Shown in pieces: positions 51,730-59,915 of a stretch of 64,000 nucleotides of DNA. Position numbers and translations under genes: made by a program. Under the pieces are notes generated by a model. The model was not told where the DNA came from. It worked only from the letters and a program-made list of their open reading frames with translations, and searched no databases. Source of the DNA: Marinomonas sp. CT5 (GTDB taxonomy: Bacteria > Pseudomonadota > Gammaproteobacteria > Pseudomonadales > Marinomonadaceae); NCBI RefSeq assembly GCF_018336975.1, contig NZ_CP025572.1, positions 3,020,959-3,084,958 on the forward strand, given 5' to 3'. Numbering within the stretch: position 1 is the first letter of the stretch; the number at the start of each line of letters is the position of its first letter.

Positions 51730-52882
51730 TCAACCAAAAACCTCACCCGCCAATCTCTCCACAGCCTCGACCATCAGCGGCCAAGCGTATTCGCTTTCAT
51801 AGCGGCCTTCTAAATTGCCGCGCGAGTGATTGAGCAACATTTTCCTGACCGTACTATCAACACCGCTTTGCATCCAATAGTCGTTAGCCAGCTTACGCAT
51901 ATCATGGGACGTAAAATACACATCCATGCCGCTACGCAACGCCTTATACCAATCTCGCCCCGTCTTGGACGTGATCGGCCTTTTACCGCACCGACTAAAA
52001 ACGAAATCCCCTTGTCGCCTTGCTTTTGCTTGCCGCAACATATCAACCACTTTAGGCGCTAAGGGTGTACGCAGCTCCACGCCTGTCTTTGTGTCCTCAG
52101 CGGGGATAACCCACTCACCACGATCTAAATATAAATTCGCCCACTTCGCCAAACACGTCTCTTCAATCCGTGTGCCTTGGCACAGCTGCAGCGTAAAAAA
52201 CAAACGTCGATTAAATTGCGCATTGCTAATCTCCTTAACAACCGCCGCCAAATCATCCACCTTCAGACGTCCAGATTTTGGCCGCTCTTTTGATGTCGAG
52301 AAACTTTTCCAACCCACCCCCGCCAACGGATCAGCCGCGATCACCTCCAGCTTAGCCGCCAACGAACAGGCGCGCTTCAAGACCCCCCCAAGTCGTACGC
52401 ATAGACGAAAGCGCCAGCACATTCATCTTCTCTTTGTAGAATCGCGTATAAACAACATGGCGAGTCAACCCACGAACAGGCACCCCCTCAAAACACCCCA
52501 TCAAATGGGTATGAATTAAATGATAGGCGTTTTCTACATAACGAGGGCTAAACGTCTTATCACTCTCAATATGGCCCACAAACCACAATAAAAGCGCCCC
52601 GCAATCTGTCACCGTGTCAAACTTCTTCCCCGATCGCTCCCCCGCCATCACCTGGGCGCGAATCTCTGACAAACGCTTAAACAAATCGGATGCTTTCAGC
52701 GCTGGCCACTTACCCAAAGGCGTGCGAATCTTACGCTTACCCTTATACACCACATCGTAAAACGTGCCACTGGTGCGGGATGGATTGGCACGAAACTCCA
52801 CTCGACGCGAGTCATAACACCACTCTTTGTCACTCGTTGCCAAAAACTGCTTAATAGACGTATCAGTAATGCGTTTAGTCAT
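51730..52882 (-). pseudogene. Phage tyrosine integrase, frameshifted in a G7 tract
   Basis: The first frame (from ATG 52882) gives the N-terminal SAM-like half, MTKRITDTSIKQFLATSDKE to SSMRTTWGG. The second frame gives the catalytic domain with LCQGTRIEE (Arg), FTSHDMRKLAND (HxxR), LLNHSRGNLE (His) and RYESEY (Tyr). The frames join if one base is removed from seven C at 52383-52389. Without that the protein stops early. It may be a real mutation, a slippery tract or a sequencing error. Confidence 0.88.
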
Positions 52883-53381
52883 CCGCGCGCATCTCCATCT
52901 CAGCAACCAAACGCTCAATAAATGCCGCCTTGCCGCGCGACAAATGAACCGAATAATTAACAGGAGACAGACGCTTTAAAGGAGGCTGCATCCGTAACTC
53001 TGCAGCATAACGACGAATAGAAGCCGCGATAGACGTATTCAGCGGAGACATTCCCCGCTCATCTTTACGACCTTCCGCAAGAACCGAAGCAAACAAACAC
53101 AAGCGCTGCATAGGGGACAGAGAATCAAACAAATAGCCAAAGCCACTTTCTTTCGTCGTCAGCTGCTCAATAGCCTTAATCATCTTAGCGTTAGATTCAC
53201 CGCCGCCGCCAAACTCTGGCACAATGCCACTCTGCAGCATGTCGCAAACCTTGCCAGTATTACTAACACCCGCCCAACCCGCATCGGCTGAGGTACTAAT
53301 CAGCGTATCAATGTGTTTATTAACGATCATCCAAGACAACCAACCCAAAGAGCCGACCTTATCTGAATCTTTCCAGCGCAT
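52875..53381 (-). CDS. Hypothetical phage protein upstream of integrase
   Basis: 168 residues, MRWKDSDKVGSLGWLSWMIV, a Gly-rich loop (PEFGGGGESN) and a helical second half (SPMQRLCLFASVLAEGRKDE). It overlaps the integrase start by 8 bp. A regulatory role such as late antiterminator is possible from size and position but no motif proves it. Confidence 0.6.
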   Translation of the reverse strand: MRWKDSDKVGSLGWLSWMIVNKHIDTLISTSADAGWAGVSNTGKVCDMLQSGIVPEFGGGGESNAKMIKAIEQLTTKESGFGYLFDSLSPMQRLCLFASVLAEGRKDERGMSPLNTSIAASIRRYAAELRMQPPLKRLSPVNYSVHLSRGKAAFIERLVAEMEMRADD

Positions 53382-53428
53382 AGCATTTCCCCCACGTCAT
53401 CACGACGTTGATTGTTTGTTTTTAGAAA

Positions 53429-53501
53429 TAATCTGGCGGGACTCGAACCACGCACGCCCCCGATTATTAGTCGGCTGCTCTACCAATTAAGCTACAGATT
53501 A
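53429..53501 (-). tRNA. tRNA-like gene in prophage (anticodon position AAT)
   Basis: 73 bases fold as a cloverleaf: 7-bp acceptor TAATCTG/CAGATTA, D arm GCTT...GAGC, anticodon arm CCGA/TCGG with loop CTAATAA, and a T arm GCG-T-GG/CCCGC with TTCGAGT. The T stem has an extra base and no CCA is encoded. AAT at the anticodon position would read an Ile codon. It may be a decayed phage tRNA. Confidence 0.5.
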
Positions 53502-53544
53502 CTTTTAAAAACAGGCTGGCTAACCAGCCTAGAAAAAGACTCAT

Positions 53545-53823
53545 TTACCAAGACTGATGACTACCGCTTGCAGAATCACCCTGTCTTGCATAATTTGGCC
53601 GCTCAGCTAATGAGCTGGTATATTCTCTTTTCTTCGCTTCAGGTATAAAGGCAGCGGCCTTCTCTTCTAACTCAGCCATCAACCGCGCATTTTCAGATTG
53701 CAGCAGCCCAATAGCACGAACAACAGAGCACGCAAAACCACCTTGCCAACTAGGCATTTCTTTTGCCAACTCTTTAGCGTGGGTAAGCGCCCCCTCAACT
53801 ACGATCTCAATATTTTCTGACAT
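53545..53823 (-). CDS. Hypothetical phage protein
   Basis: 92 residues, mostly helical: MSENIEIVVEGALTHAKELA, SVVRAIGLLQSENARLMAEL. The ATG at 53823 follows GAGGGTGTT. A leucine-zipper-like coiled coil is likely at residues 40-65. No family recognised. Confidence 0.55.
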   Translation of the reverse strand: MSENIEIVVEGALTHAKELAKEMPSWQGGFACSVVRAIGLLQSENARLMAELEEKAAAFIPEAKKREYTSSLAERPNYARQGDSASGSHQSW

Positions 53824-53891
53824 AACACCCTCTCTATTTACCAACAGTGATTAAAATTAAACCTTCGGAGCCGACCCTTTCACCCACCAAG

Positions 53892-54167
53892 TCACCGCCT
53901 TGCACTTGCCGATCGCACAAATACGAACGGGCCTTTTTCCACCTCTTGCGCGGTTTCTGCTTCACTCATGCGACGCCCAACCATGTAGCGATCTTCCCCA
54001 TGCTTGCTGGCCAGCTCACGAGACGTTAAACCGTTAGTCTCCTGAACCATAGCGACAACCCGCTCTATCTGCTTCTGACGCACGCCGCTTTTAGTAACAG
54101 CCTCCGCCGCTAAATGGCTGGTTTCTGGATCACCGGCTTTGGCCGCTGGTGTTTGAATATTCATCAT
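53892..54167 (-). CDS. Small HTH-like phage protein
   Basis: 91 residues starting MMNIQTPAAKAGDPETSHLA. AGGAGG lies six bases before the ATG at 54167. RQKQIERVVAMVQETNGLTS and RELASKHGEDRYMVGRRMSE resemble a winged-helix arrangement common in phage early regions (helix, turn, R-E-L-A, recognition helix). The role is unknown. Confidence 0.6.
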   Translation of the reverse strand: MMNIQTPAAKAGDPETSHLAAEAVTKSGVRQKQIERVVAMVQETNGLTSRELASKHGEDRYMVGRRMSEAETAQEVEKGPFVFVRSASARR

Positions 54168-54199
54168 AAAAAGCCTCCTCGTCTCACGACGATGATTGA

Positions 54200-54511
54200 T
54201 TAACACAACTTTAAAATTGACCGCCTATACTGCCCAAGGCTTTGATGTGATACCGCAATAGAATCACTTGAAACAAACGCTCTTATCACATCCAGTTTGG
54301 CAGGCTGATAAACAATATTGCCCACCAAATCATCGATAGATATCTCAAAAAAATCACTTAACCCCACCAAAAGACTTAACGATGGATTATTGGCACTTCC
54401 CTTTTCGAGCTCATAAACATGCGTCTTTGACACACCAACCGCATCAGCAACAACCTGTAAAGACACTTTTTTAGCTTCTCGCAACTCAGTTAAACGATCG
54501 GATAAAGACAT
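54200..54511 (-). CDS. XRE-family transcriptional regulator
   Basis: 103 residues with an N-terminal Cro/C1-type HTH: LSDRLTELREAKKVSLQVVA, DAVGVSKTHVYELEKG, then PSLSLLVGLSDFFEISIDDL. The C-terminal 35 residues have no known domain. The start at 54511 fits the family; the longer upstream frame runs into the small membrane gene. Located within the early operon, it may act as a secondary repressor. Confidence 0.78.
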   Translation of the reverse strand: MSLSDRLTELREAKKVSLQVVADAVGVSKTHVYELEKGSANNPSLSLLVGLSDFFEISIDDLVGNIVYQPAKLDVIRAFVSSDSIAVSHQSLGQYRRSILKLC

Positions 54512-54513
54512 GC

Positions 54514-54675
54514 TCAACCACCATTTCTTATTTGCAAGTTGATAAAATACATACTGAACTGACCCGCACCAAAACACGCCGCTGACGCAAAGGCTCGTAT
54601 AATTAAATCATCATTGAATAGACCAACAACCAGCGCGATCATGAACACATAAATCATAAAAATAGCTTTAATCAT
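54514..54675 (-). CDS. 53-residue membrane protein
   Basis: MIKAIFMIYVFMIALVVGLF begins a two-helix hydrophobic protein. GGAGGGTG precedes the ATG, which shares one base with the stop of the upstream gene (TGATG). It ends three bases before the XRE gene. The tight packing supports a real gene of unknown function. Confidence 0.6.
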   Translation of the reverse strand: MIKAIFMIYVFMIALVVGLFNDDLIIRAFASAACFGAGQFSMYFINLQIRNGG

Positions 54676-55313
54676 CACACCCTCCCCATAGCCAATGACG
54701 AACCAATCTTGCCAAGATCACTAAACACCCGCGCTTTATTTTCCTCTTTAAGGCGCTGATTCTCTGAATTTGCCGCATTCAGCTCACGATACAACTCGCG
54801 GATCTTCTCTTTTGTACCCTCCGCATCACCTACGCGGTTCAGCAAGTGCCCCATCATTTTGCGCTCTGCCGTGTAATTGACTTCATGTTCCCAACCTTCA
54901 TACGAAGAAGCGCCATAGCAATAATGAGACTGACCAACCAAATGACCAGCTTTAATTTTTATATGGCCGCGAGAATTCACCCAAAGCAAACCCCACTTCT
55001 CTGGCAGCTCATCAGGGTTAATCATGCCTTCAGGACAAATGAAGTAGCGGAACGTCCCCATTCCCAAAACCTCGCCATTACGATGTGGCTTCTTCTTATC
55101 TGCCAAGAAATCGGAACGGCTGACCTTGCTTTCAACCACTACTGAAAAATCATAATCGTAATTAAAGCCCCATGCGTCTGCGATCTCACCGTAAAACAAT
55201 GGACCAACCTCAGTAAAAGCGATCTTGCAATGCGCGCCATTGGCAGAAGGTGAACGCAACAGCCACTTTTGCGCCAACTCGTTTAAATTGTTATGCGTCA
55301 TATCAAAAGCCAT
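54675..55313 (-). CDS. Phage protein with MmcB-like / PD-(D/E)xK-type nuclease pattern
   Basis: 212 residues. YDFSVVVESKVSRSDFLADK fits the E-x-K core of PD-(D/E)xK folds, as in MmcB-like proteins. GMGTFRYFICPEGMINPDEL, PEKWGLLWV follows. A C-terminal coiled coil (KIRELYRELNAANSENQRLK) is added. ATG at 55313 is placed just after the previous stop. The activity is inferred, not shown. Confidence 0.6.
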   Translation of the reverse strand: MAFDMTHNNLNELAQKWLLRSPSANGAHCKIAFTEVGPLFYGEIADAWGFNYDYDFSVVVESKVSRSDFLADKKKPHRNGEVLGMGTFRYFICPEGMINPDELPEKWGLLWVNSRGHIKIKAGHLVGQSHYCYGASSYEGWEHEVNYTAERKMMGHLLNRVGDAEGTKEKIRELYRELNAANSENQRLKEENKARVFSDLGKIGSSLAMGRV

Positions 55314-55315
55314 CC

Positions 55316-55678
55316 TCACGCCCTCCCTTCTAAAATATCTTTCAATCGGCCAATATTTTTAGGGCCGGCAGCACGACGATTTAACAGCTCTCGCTCACTC
55401 AATCGCTCGATTTTCGTTTCTGTGAACTCAGGCACCACAAACCGCTCACCGCGTGCAAACGCTTTGCAAACCTCGTTGTAATGCTTGCCAAACGCACGTT
55501 TACCCGCGCCAGTATCACGGCGGCGTAATGCCTGAAACCCAACACGTCGAGCCGCTTCCATCACCACCGAATGGCTAGGTTTCCAGCTCGCCACGTCATG
55601 GGCGTTATTCGCGGCTTCGAAATAGGCGTTTGCCACTTTTGGAAATTCGTTAAACAAATCGTTATTAGAATCAAACAT
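55316..55678 (-). CDS. Hypothetical phage early protein
   Basis: 120 residues, MFDSNNDLFNEFPKVANAYF, RRVGFQALRRRDTGAGKRAF with a basic centre. AGGAGGCTGCC precedes the ATG. Position after the replication and PAPS-reductase-like genes suggests a replication accessory protein, but no family is recognised. Confidence 0.6.
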   Translation of the reverse strand: MFDSNNDLFNEFPKVANAYFEAANNAHDVASWKPSHSVVMEAARRVGFQALRRRDTGAGKRAFGKHYNEVCKAFARGERFVVPEFTETKIERLSERELLNRRAAGPKNIGRLKDILEGRA

Positions 55679-55687
55679 GGCAGCCTC

Positions 55688-56683
55688 CTACCTTTCTTGT
55701 GGTTCAAACAATTCAAGCTGATTGACGTCTCTTTTTTCTGGTCTGGATGGCATGTAATCCACACCAATAAAATCCAGCGCCTCAGCCATACCTAATTTGT
55801 TGATGCAATAATTCCAAAGCTTCGGGTGAGTAATGGCCATACGCTGAAAGCGGTTTTCACCTTTCTCAAGATGCGCACCGTAAGCGCAGAACATACAACC
55901 CGTGCGCTTTTCGCCTTCAACAAATACGCCATTAACCGTTCTGTCGTCGTAGACGCTGCAATACTCAACATTGTTTTCTCGAATGTACTGCCACACATCA
56001 TCTTCACTCCACGGCAACATCGGACGCGATTGAGGCGCCTTACCATCGAACGAATTACAGGTTTTTATCATTCCTCTACCGCCACCTTCTGATTGCATAA
56101 CACCAACATAAGGAAAGCGCCCCATCTCTTTTTTATATCGACGAAATGGCTCTTTTTTGAGTGAGTCACAGCAGCTGGCCGTCACTTTAAAAGGCGCCTC
56201 AATTAACTTTTTCCAGCGCTCAGGAAGCTTGCTCCCTTTACTAAAAACACCATCTTTTCGTATGCCTGTTAAATACAGCTTTCTAGTCGCTTCATTGCTC
56301 GGCTTAGGGTTATAAAAACGAGATACCATTTCCGCAACTTTCTTACTGATCAGCGGAAAACCATCCTCCAAAACCACTTTGTTAAATGTCTTCTTGGGCC
56401 GTATTATTACAATTGGATATCCTTGTTTCTGTTTACGCTTAACAAACTGGACAATCTCAGGGTATTCAAGACCCGTATTAGAAAAAACAGCTGGCACCTC
56501 TGGATAAATCGACCAAACCAACTCTGCCAAAACAGTGCTGTCTTTTCCGCCCGAAAATGAGATATAGACCTGTCCATCAAAGTGCTCGTACCATTCGATT
56601 ATTCTTTGCTCAGCCAAGAAAACCTTAATATCTAAATCTGATACGTTTTTATCTGATGCAATAACTGACTGCCCCATACTCAC
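55688..56683 (-). CDS. PAPS-reductase-family (PP-loop) phage protein
   Basis: 331 residues. The PP-loop QVYISFSGGKDSTVLAELVW, EVPAVFSNTGLEYPEIVQFV and the Cys-rich sites TASCCDSLKK and RTGCMFCAYGAHLEK match the phosphoadenosine phosphosulfate reductase superfamily, including phage members and DndC-like enzymes. Such proteins activate a substrate by adenylation, often for sulfur transfer. No other dnd or thio-modification genes are seen. GAGGTGAGT precedes the ATG. Confidence 0.82.
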   Translation of the reverse strand: MSMGQSVIASDKNVSDLDIKVFLAEQRIIEWYEHFDGQVYISFSGGKDSTVLAELVWSIYPEVPAVFSNTGLEYPEIVQFVKRKQKQGYPIVIIRPKKTFNKVVLEDGFPLISKKVAEMVSRFYNPKPSNEATRKLYLTGIRKDGVFSKGSKLPERWKKLIEAPFKVTASCCDSLKKEPFRRYKKEMGRFPYVGVMQSEGGGRGMIKTCNSFDGKAPQSRPMLPWSEDDVWQYIRENNVEYCSVYDDRTVNGVFVEGEKRTGCMFCAYGAHLEKGENRFQRMAITHPKLWNYCINKLGMAEALDFIGVDYMPSRPEKRDVNQLELFEPQER

Positions 56684-56684
56684 C

Positions 56685-57761
56685 TCACATCCAATCCGTA
56701 TCGTGAATGTCGCTCAACGCATCGTTAACACCTTGGCGGTTATCGTGAACGATCGCTGGCGGTTGTGAGCCGCCAAAGCCTTGTGTTCGTCGAATCGTCG
56801 GCAATTCCTCGTCGTTCCAGCGTTCGTTGTTGATCCACGTTGCCGGGTGCGGTTGATATTGCTTCTGGTCGGCGGGTGCCGAGGCGTACAGATCCCCCCA
56901 AAGCCCAGCTTGATCAATGATGTTTTGTAAAAACTCACGCGCCGTAAATCGAGCCTGTTTAAGGTGATCGAGCATATCCCTCTTGCTCAAGTACCTTTTC
57001 TTCAAATCGCAAGACTTTGGGAAATTAATTTTCAAAAATGCCTTTTCAGCCGTCTTTCGCCCCGTCTTTTTTTGATATGCAAACCAAAAGTACTCAAACG
57101 CCTCGGTTAGCATTTTGTTTTTTTCAGTCACATCAAATGAAACAGAATCATCGATCACGGCTAACTCGTTCGATTCGCCAGAATCGGACAAGAGATCTAA
57201 GTTCTTAGTCTCTGTAGAAGTCTTTGTAGTAATCTCTGTATACGTCCCCCGTTCCAACGTAGGTGCCCCTACATCTTCACGTGGGGTATCCTCCGAATTT
57301 TCGGAGGAGGTGTTACAGTTGGGCGAAACACCATCATCAACAATCGGAAACGTAATACGGTCAATTTCGACAGCGACTGGCTCGATGAAAAGAATGTTTG
57401 ATAGGTGATTGCCGCCAACAGTCTTGGAGCGCAGCTCAAGAGTGATTAAACCCGCATCACGTAAGCGCTTGAGGGAATCTTGAACTTCACGCTTAGTCAT
57501 ACCAAAATCATCAGCAAACGATTGATAAGAGCGCTGTAATTTATCGTCTGAAAACTTCTTTCGATGCCCAATAACTTGCCCCGTGTGTTCATCACGAATT
57601 TCAGTCGGGCGATACCAATAGAGGATCTCAGACAGCAACGTAATGGCCTTATGATCAGGACGACCAGAAGGCAAAGAAATCTGCTTGTACCAGATTTTAG
57701 GTGTCACATTACCAGTGAAACCAAGGCGACCAATGGCCGCCACAGTTTGGGTGATACTCAT
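56685..57761 (-). CDS. Phage replication protein with N-terminal winged helix
   Basis: 358 residues. The N-terminal region (SGRPDHKAITLLSEILYWYR, SYQSFADDFGMTKREVQDSL, KRLRDAGLITLEL) is a replication-initiator-type winged helix. A variable linker rich in Glu, Thr and Ser (about 150-210) leads to a C-terminal helical domain (EAFEYFWFAYQKKTGRKTAE). This is the plan of lambda O/DnaD-like phage replication proteins. The start overlaps the stop of the Zn-finger gene (ATGA). Confidence 0.75.
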   Translation of the reverse strand: MSITQTVAAIGRLGFTGNVTPKIWYKQISLPSGRPDHKAITLLSEILYWYRPTEIRDEHTGQVIGHRKKFSDDKLQRSYQSFADDFGMTKREVQDSLKRLRDAGLITLELRSKTVGGNHLSNILFIEPVAVEIDRITFPIVDDGVSPNCNTSSENSEDTPREDVGAPTLERGTYTEITTKTSTETKNLDLLSDSGESNELAVIDDSVSFDVTEKNKMLTEAFEYFWFAYQKKTGRKTAEKAFLKINFPKSCDLKKRYLSKRDMLDHLKQARFTAREFLQNIIDQAGLWGDLYASAPADQKQYQPHPATWINNERWNDEELPTIRRTQGFGGSQPPAIVHDNRQGVNDALSDIHDTDWM

Positions 57762-58093
57762 GAAGACACCCCCAAATCCATAAGGCGCACTACAGCATCA
57801 GCATCAACACCCATTCTCTTAGAAAACGCCAATAGCTGTTCAGGATGATCCATATCACTATCAAACAAGTAATCGCGCAACTGTGTAAAACCGACCTCAT
57901 CACCATCGCGGGTAACGGCGTCGAAAATTTCCCCACAACCCAAACACTGTTTGTAATCGTCTGGTTCGCCATCCCAAACACCGGATGAATATTGATAACG
58001 GTCACCAATATTGATAACCGCATGACACTCGCAGCACTTGTGAGCTTTTCTAGCTTTACGGATAACAGAACGAAATGCAGAAGGGGCGCTCAC
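57758..58093 (-). CDS. Phage zinc-finger-like protein
   Basis: 111 residues with four cysteines arranged as HKCCECHAVINIGDRYQYSS and YKQCLGCGEIFDAV, a treble-clef-like knuckle pair. The C-terminal half is helical and acidic. GTG start at 58093 overlaps the upstream small membrane gene by four bases; its stop overlaps the replication gene. Probably DNA- or protein-binding. Confidence 0.68.
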   Translation of the reverse strand: MSAPSAFRSVIRKARKAHKCCECHAVINIGDRYQYSSGVWDGEPDDYKQCLGCGEIFDAVTRDGDEVGFTQLRDYLFDSDMDHPEQLLAFSKRMGVDADAVVRLMDLGVSS

Positions 58094-58266
58094 AAACCAC
58101 CTCCCAAACCTGCAGGCTTAAGAAGCTCATTCCAGCCGATCACCGCCGCCACAAAGCAGACAACAATCACAAACAAGAAAATCTGATCAGCTTTATTCTT
58201 TAGAGTGAAGCCGATAACAACGAGAATAAGCGCAGACACCAAAGCCGCGATAGAAGGTGTGCTCAT
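58090..58266 (-). CDS. 58-residue two-helix membrane protein
   Basis: MSTPSIAALVSALILVVIGF and ADQIFLFVIVVCFVAAVIGW are two transmembrane helices. Four-base overlaps join it to both the DUF2786 gene (ATGA) and the zinc-finger gene (GTGA), so it is an integral part of the early operon. Confidence 0.65.
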   Translation of the reverse strand: MSTPSIAALVSALILVVIGFTLKNKADQIFLFVIVVCFVAAVIGWNELLKPAGLGGGL

Positions 58267-58958
58267 GCCTCACCCCCAATTCTCAGCTGCTTTTCTTGCT
58301 GATCAGTGGTGGCGACATTAAGTGATGCATTCTTCCCGTGAGCGCCGCCAAGAGTTAAACAATCAAAATCAAGGCCACGATTACCAGAAGACTTCGTGTC
58401 CTTAATTTTTGAAGGCTCTACACCTTCTAGTTTCTTGGCTTTGTGCTTAACAACCTCTTCAGGCTTATCGCGCTCACCAAAGACATTAACCAATTTTCGG
58501 CAAGCTGAAACAATCCAGCCCTTGCAATACAAGTCTGCTTGCTGCGCATTACCGCCATATGTTTTTTGAAACTCTTTACGGGCTTTTTCTAATTGAGGAT
58601 AAATCACATCAAAGGAATAAGCGGCCAATTCTGCATCACGCTCCAAGCCGATAAATTCAACATAAGAGTCCCAAACGATACGACCACCATATATGCGCGG
58701 TCGTGTCCCATGCAAAGCATAAACGCCCGAAATTTCCATAATGGCCGAAACCAAAATATGTTCGTATTCCTTGATAGTTTTACGCTTAATTGGTCGCGAA
58801 TACGTTGAAATGATATCCAGCTCATCAACATCGATACGGTACTTTTTCATCAGCGACATAGCTTGACGTTTTGCGGTTTCCGCTTCGTGTGGATTATCGG
58901 ATTGAGACAAAGCTAAAAGCTTGCGGATTTTTGCTTGATAACGGCTATCCATACTCAT
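58263..58958 (-). CDS. DUF2786 protein
   Basis: 231 residues. The N-terminal DUF2786 block (KIRKLLALSQSDNPHEAETA, KRQAMSLMKKYRID) is followed by a second conserved region with HILVSAIMEISGVYALHGTR and LERDAELAAYSFDVIYPQLE. Phages and their hosts carry it; function unknown, possibly DNA-linked. The ATG at 58958 overlaps the upstream stop by four bases. Confidence 0.78.
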   Translation of the reverse strand: MSMDSRYQAKIRKLLALSQSDNPHEAETAKRQAMSLMKKYRIDVDELDIISTYSRPIKRKTIKEYEHILVSAIMEISGVYALHGTRPRIYGGRIVWDSYVEFIGLERDAELAAYSFDVIYPQLEKARKEFQKTYGGNAQQADLYCKGWIVSACRKLVNVFGERDKPEEVVKHKAKKLEGVEPSKIKDTKSSGNRGLDFDCLTLGGAHGKNASLNVATTDQQEKQLRIGGEA

Positions 58959-59242
58959 GCCCACACCCCCGCTTTCCCTTTCAATTCAGGATTAAGCAGC
59001 GCGAACACATGCGCCTTGCTGCGACGACCCTTAAACATGCGAGCGATGTACCCCTCGCGTTCAAGCTCTTTAACGCCCTGCTGAACTTTATCAACAGAAA
59101 TCTTGGATAAACTCGAAATTTCGTTAGGATCTAACAAGATGCGTGGCGATTCGCCAAATTTAGGTAGGTGGTATTGAATAGCGCACTGTACGCGTTTGGC
59201 GTAAACAGACAATTGATCAGATTTTTGACGTAACTGTGCCAT
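58955..59242 (-). CDS. Small winged-helix phage protein downstream of ash leader
   Basis: 95 residues, MAQLRQKSDQLSVYAKRVQC then ISSLSKISVDKVQQGVKELE, REGYIARMFKGRRSKAHVFA, a winged-helix motif. ATG at 59242 has AAAGGAG at good spacing. The frame is also open upstream to 59512 and would there encode an ash-like sequence; I take that part as a leader. Confidence 0.65.
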   Translation of the reverse strand: MAQLRQKSDQLSVYAKRVQCAIQYHLPKFGESPRILLDPNEISSLSKISVDKVQQGVKELEREGYIARMFKGRRSKAHVFALLNPELKGKAGVWA

Positions 59243-59512
59243 GGTAAGTCTCCTTTCGTGAAATAGGGACCACCAAATCGAAGTGCGAATTTCAATAGGG
59301 TGGCCAGTCAAGCGGAGTTTCGCACTATCGGCACACGAAAGGAAAACCGACCTACCCGAAGGTAGCTCCGCCCAACTGACCATAACAGGCAGGCACAGGC
59401 GTGCAGACATAAAAAAACCGCTTAAATGGGCGGTTAGTCTGCCCTTTCGTGAATGTTCCAGAGTGCGAGTCCGGGTTACTGATTTTGCAGTAACGGTTAA
59501 ATTATTAATCAT
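59243..59512 (-). CDS. Ash-family open frame overlapping a P4-like RNA immunity leader
   Basis: The reverse frame encodes GFFMSARLCLPVMVSWAELP and flanking residues that resemble the Ash family of P4-like phages and prophages. It is in frame with the downstream winged-helix gene without a stop. Conservation of this family may reflect the RNA structure beneath it rather than the peptide, so I give the coding call limited weight. Confidence 0.45.
59252..59468 (-). ncRNA. Candidate P4-type CI immunity RNA region (seqA-seqB-seqC)
   Basis: A composite motif CCTTTCGTG + AGTGCGA occurs three times: top strand at 59252-59293, inverted at 59320-59342 and top strand at 59443-59468. In the leftward transcript the middle copy is therefore complementary to the outer two, as seqB is to seqA and seqC in phage P4. 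A hairpin CTACC-CGAA-GGTAG (59352-59365) and a terminator (59411-59434) lie between copies. By analogy a small RNA from the middle would force early termination. Confidence 0.55.
59411..59434 (-). terminator. Leftward leader terminator beside seqA-like copy
   Basis: On the reverse strand ACCGC, an eight-base loop, GCGGT and seven T. It lies nine bases past the outer repeat copy, in the place of the P4 leader terminator. Confidence 0.75.
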
Positions 59513-59585
59513 TGCTCTGTACCTGTCAAATCAGATAAACAGAACATCGTGGACATCTTGTCCTAAAAACCTCTTGTTTCGATAT

Positions 59586-59915
59586 TCAGTGTAAAGTTTT
59601 AGTGTTGGCGCGCTTTTCAACGTCCGCCACCAGTTTAGAAAACTCCGCATCATCAAACGCCAAAAAAGCCCGCTCTGCTACAAACGCAACAGGCGGGAAA
59701 TAAGGGCAATCAATCACAGCGGAATAAAGGGGCAACGCACCACGATCAGCACGACGCACCACAAAACCCAAATCCATCAATTTAAAAATCGATTTTCGGA
59801 CATTGCGCTTGGGTGACTCAGACAACGCGCTTATGGTCGGGATAGATAACGCCCTATTGGATTTGAATAAAATCCCCATAATCGTATGGTCTAATGTGTT
59901 AAGCTGACTAGACAT
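59586..59915 (-). CDS. Winged-helix phage early protein
   Basis: 109 residues. LDHTIMGILFKSNRALSIPT, ISALSESPKRNVRKSIFKLM, DLGFVVRRADRGALPLYSAV form a MarR/ROK-like winged helix with a short acidic helical tail. AGGAGGGGTT precedes the ATG. It is the first gene of the leftward side, divergent from the double-HTH regulator, so a Cro-like role is plausible. Confidence 0.68.
   Translation of the reverse strand: MSSQLNTLDHTIMGILFKSNRALSIPTISALSESPKRNVRKSIFKLMDLGFVVRRADRGALPLYSAVIDCPYFPPVAFVAERAFLAFDDAEFSKLVADVEKRANTKTLH

Noticed and set aside
51926..52519. 197-codon frame opposite the integrase
   Set aside because: Antisense shadow that also crosses the frameshift site; no domain or ribosome-binding site.
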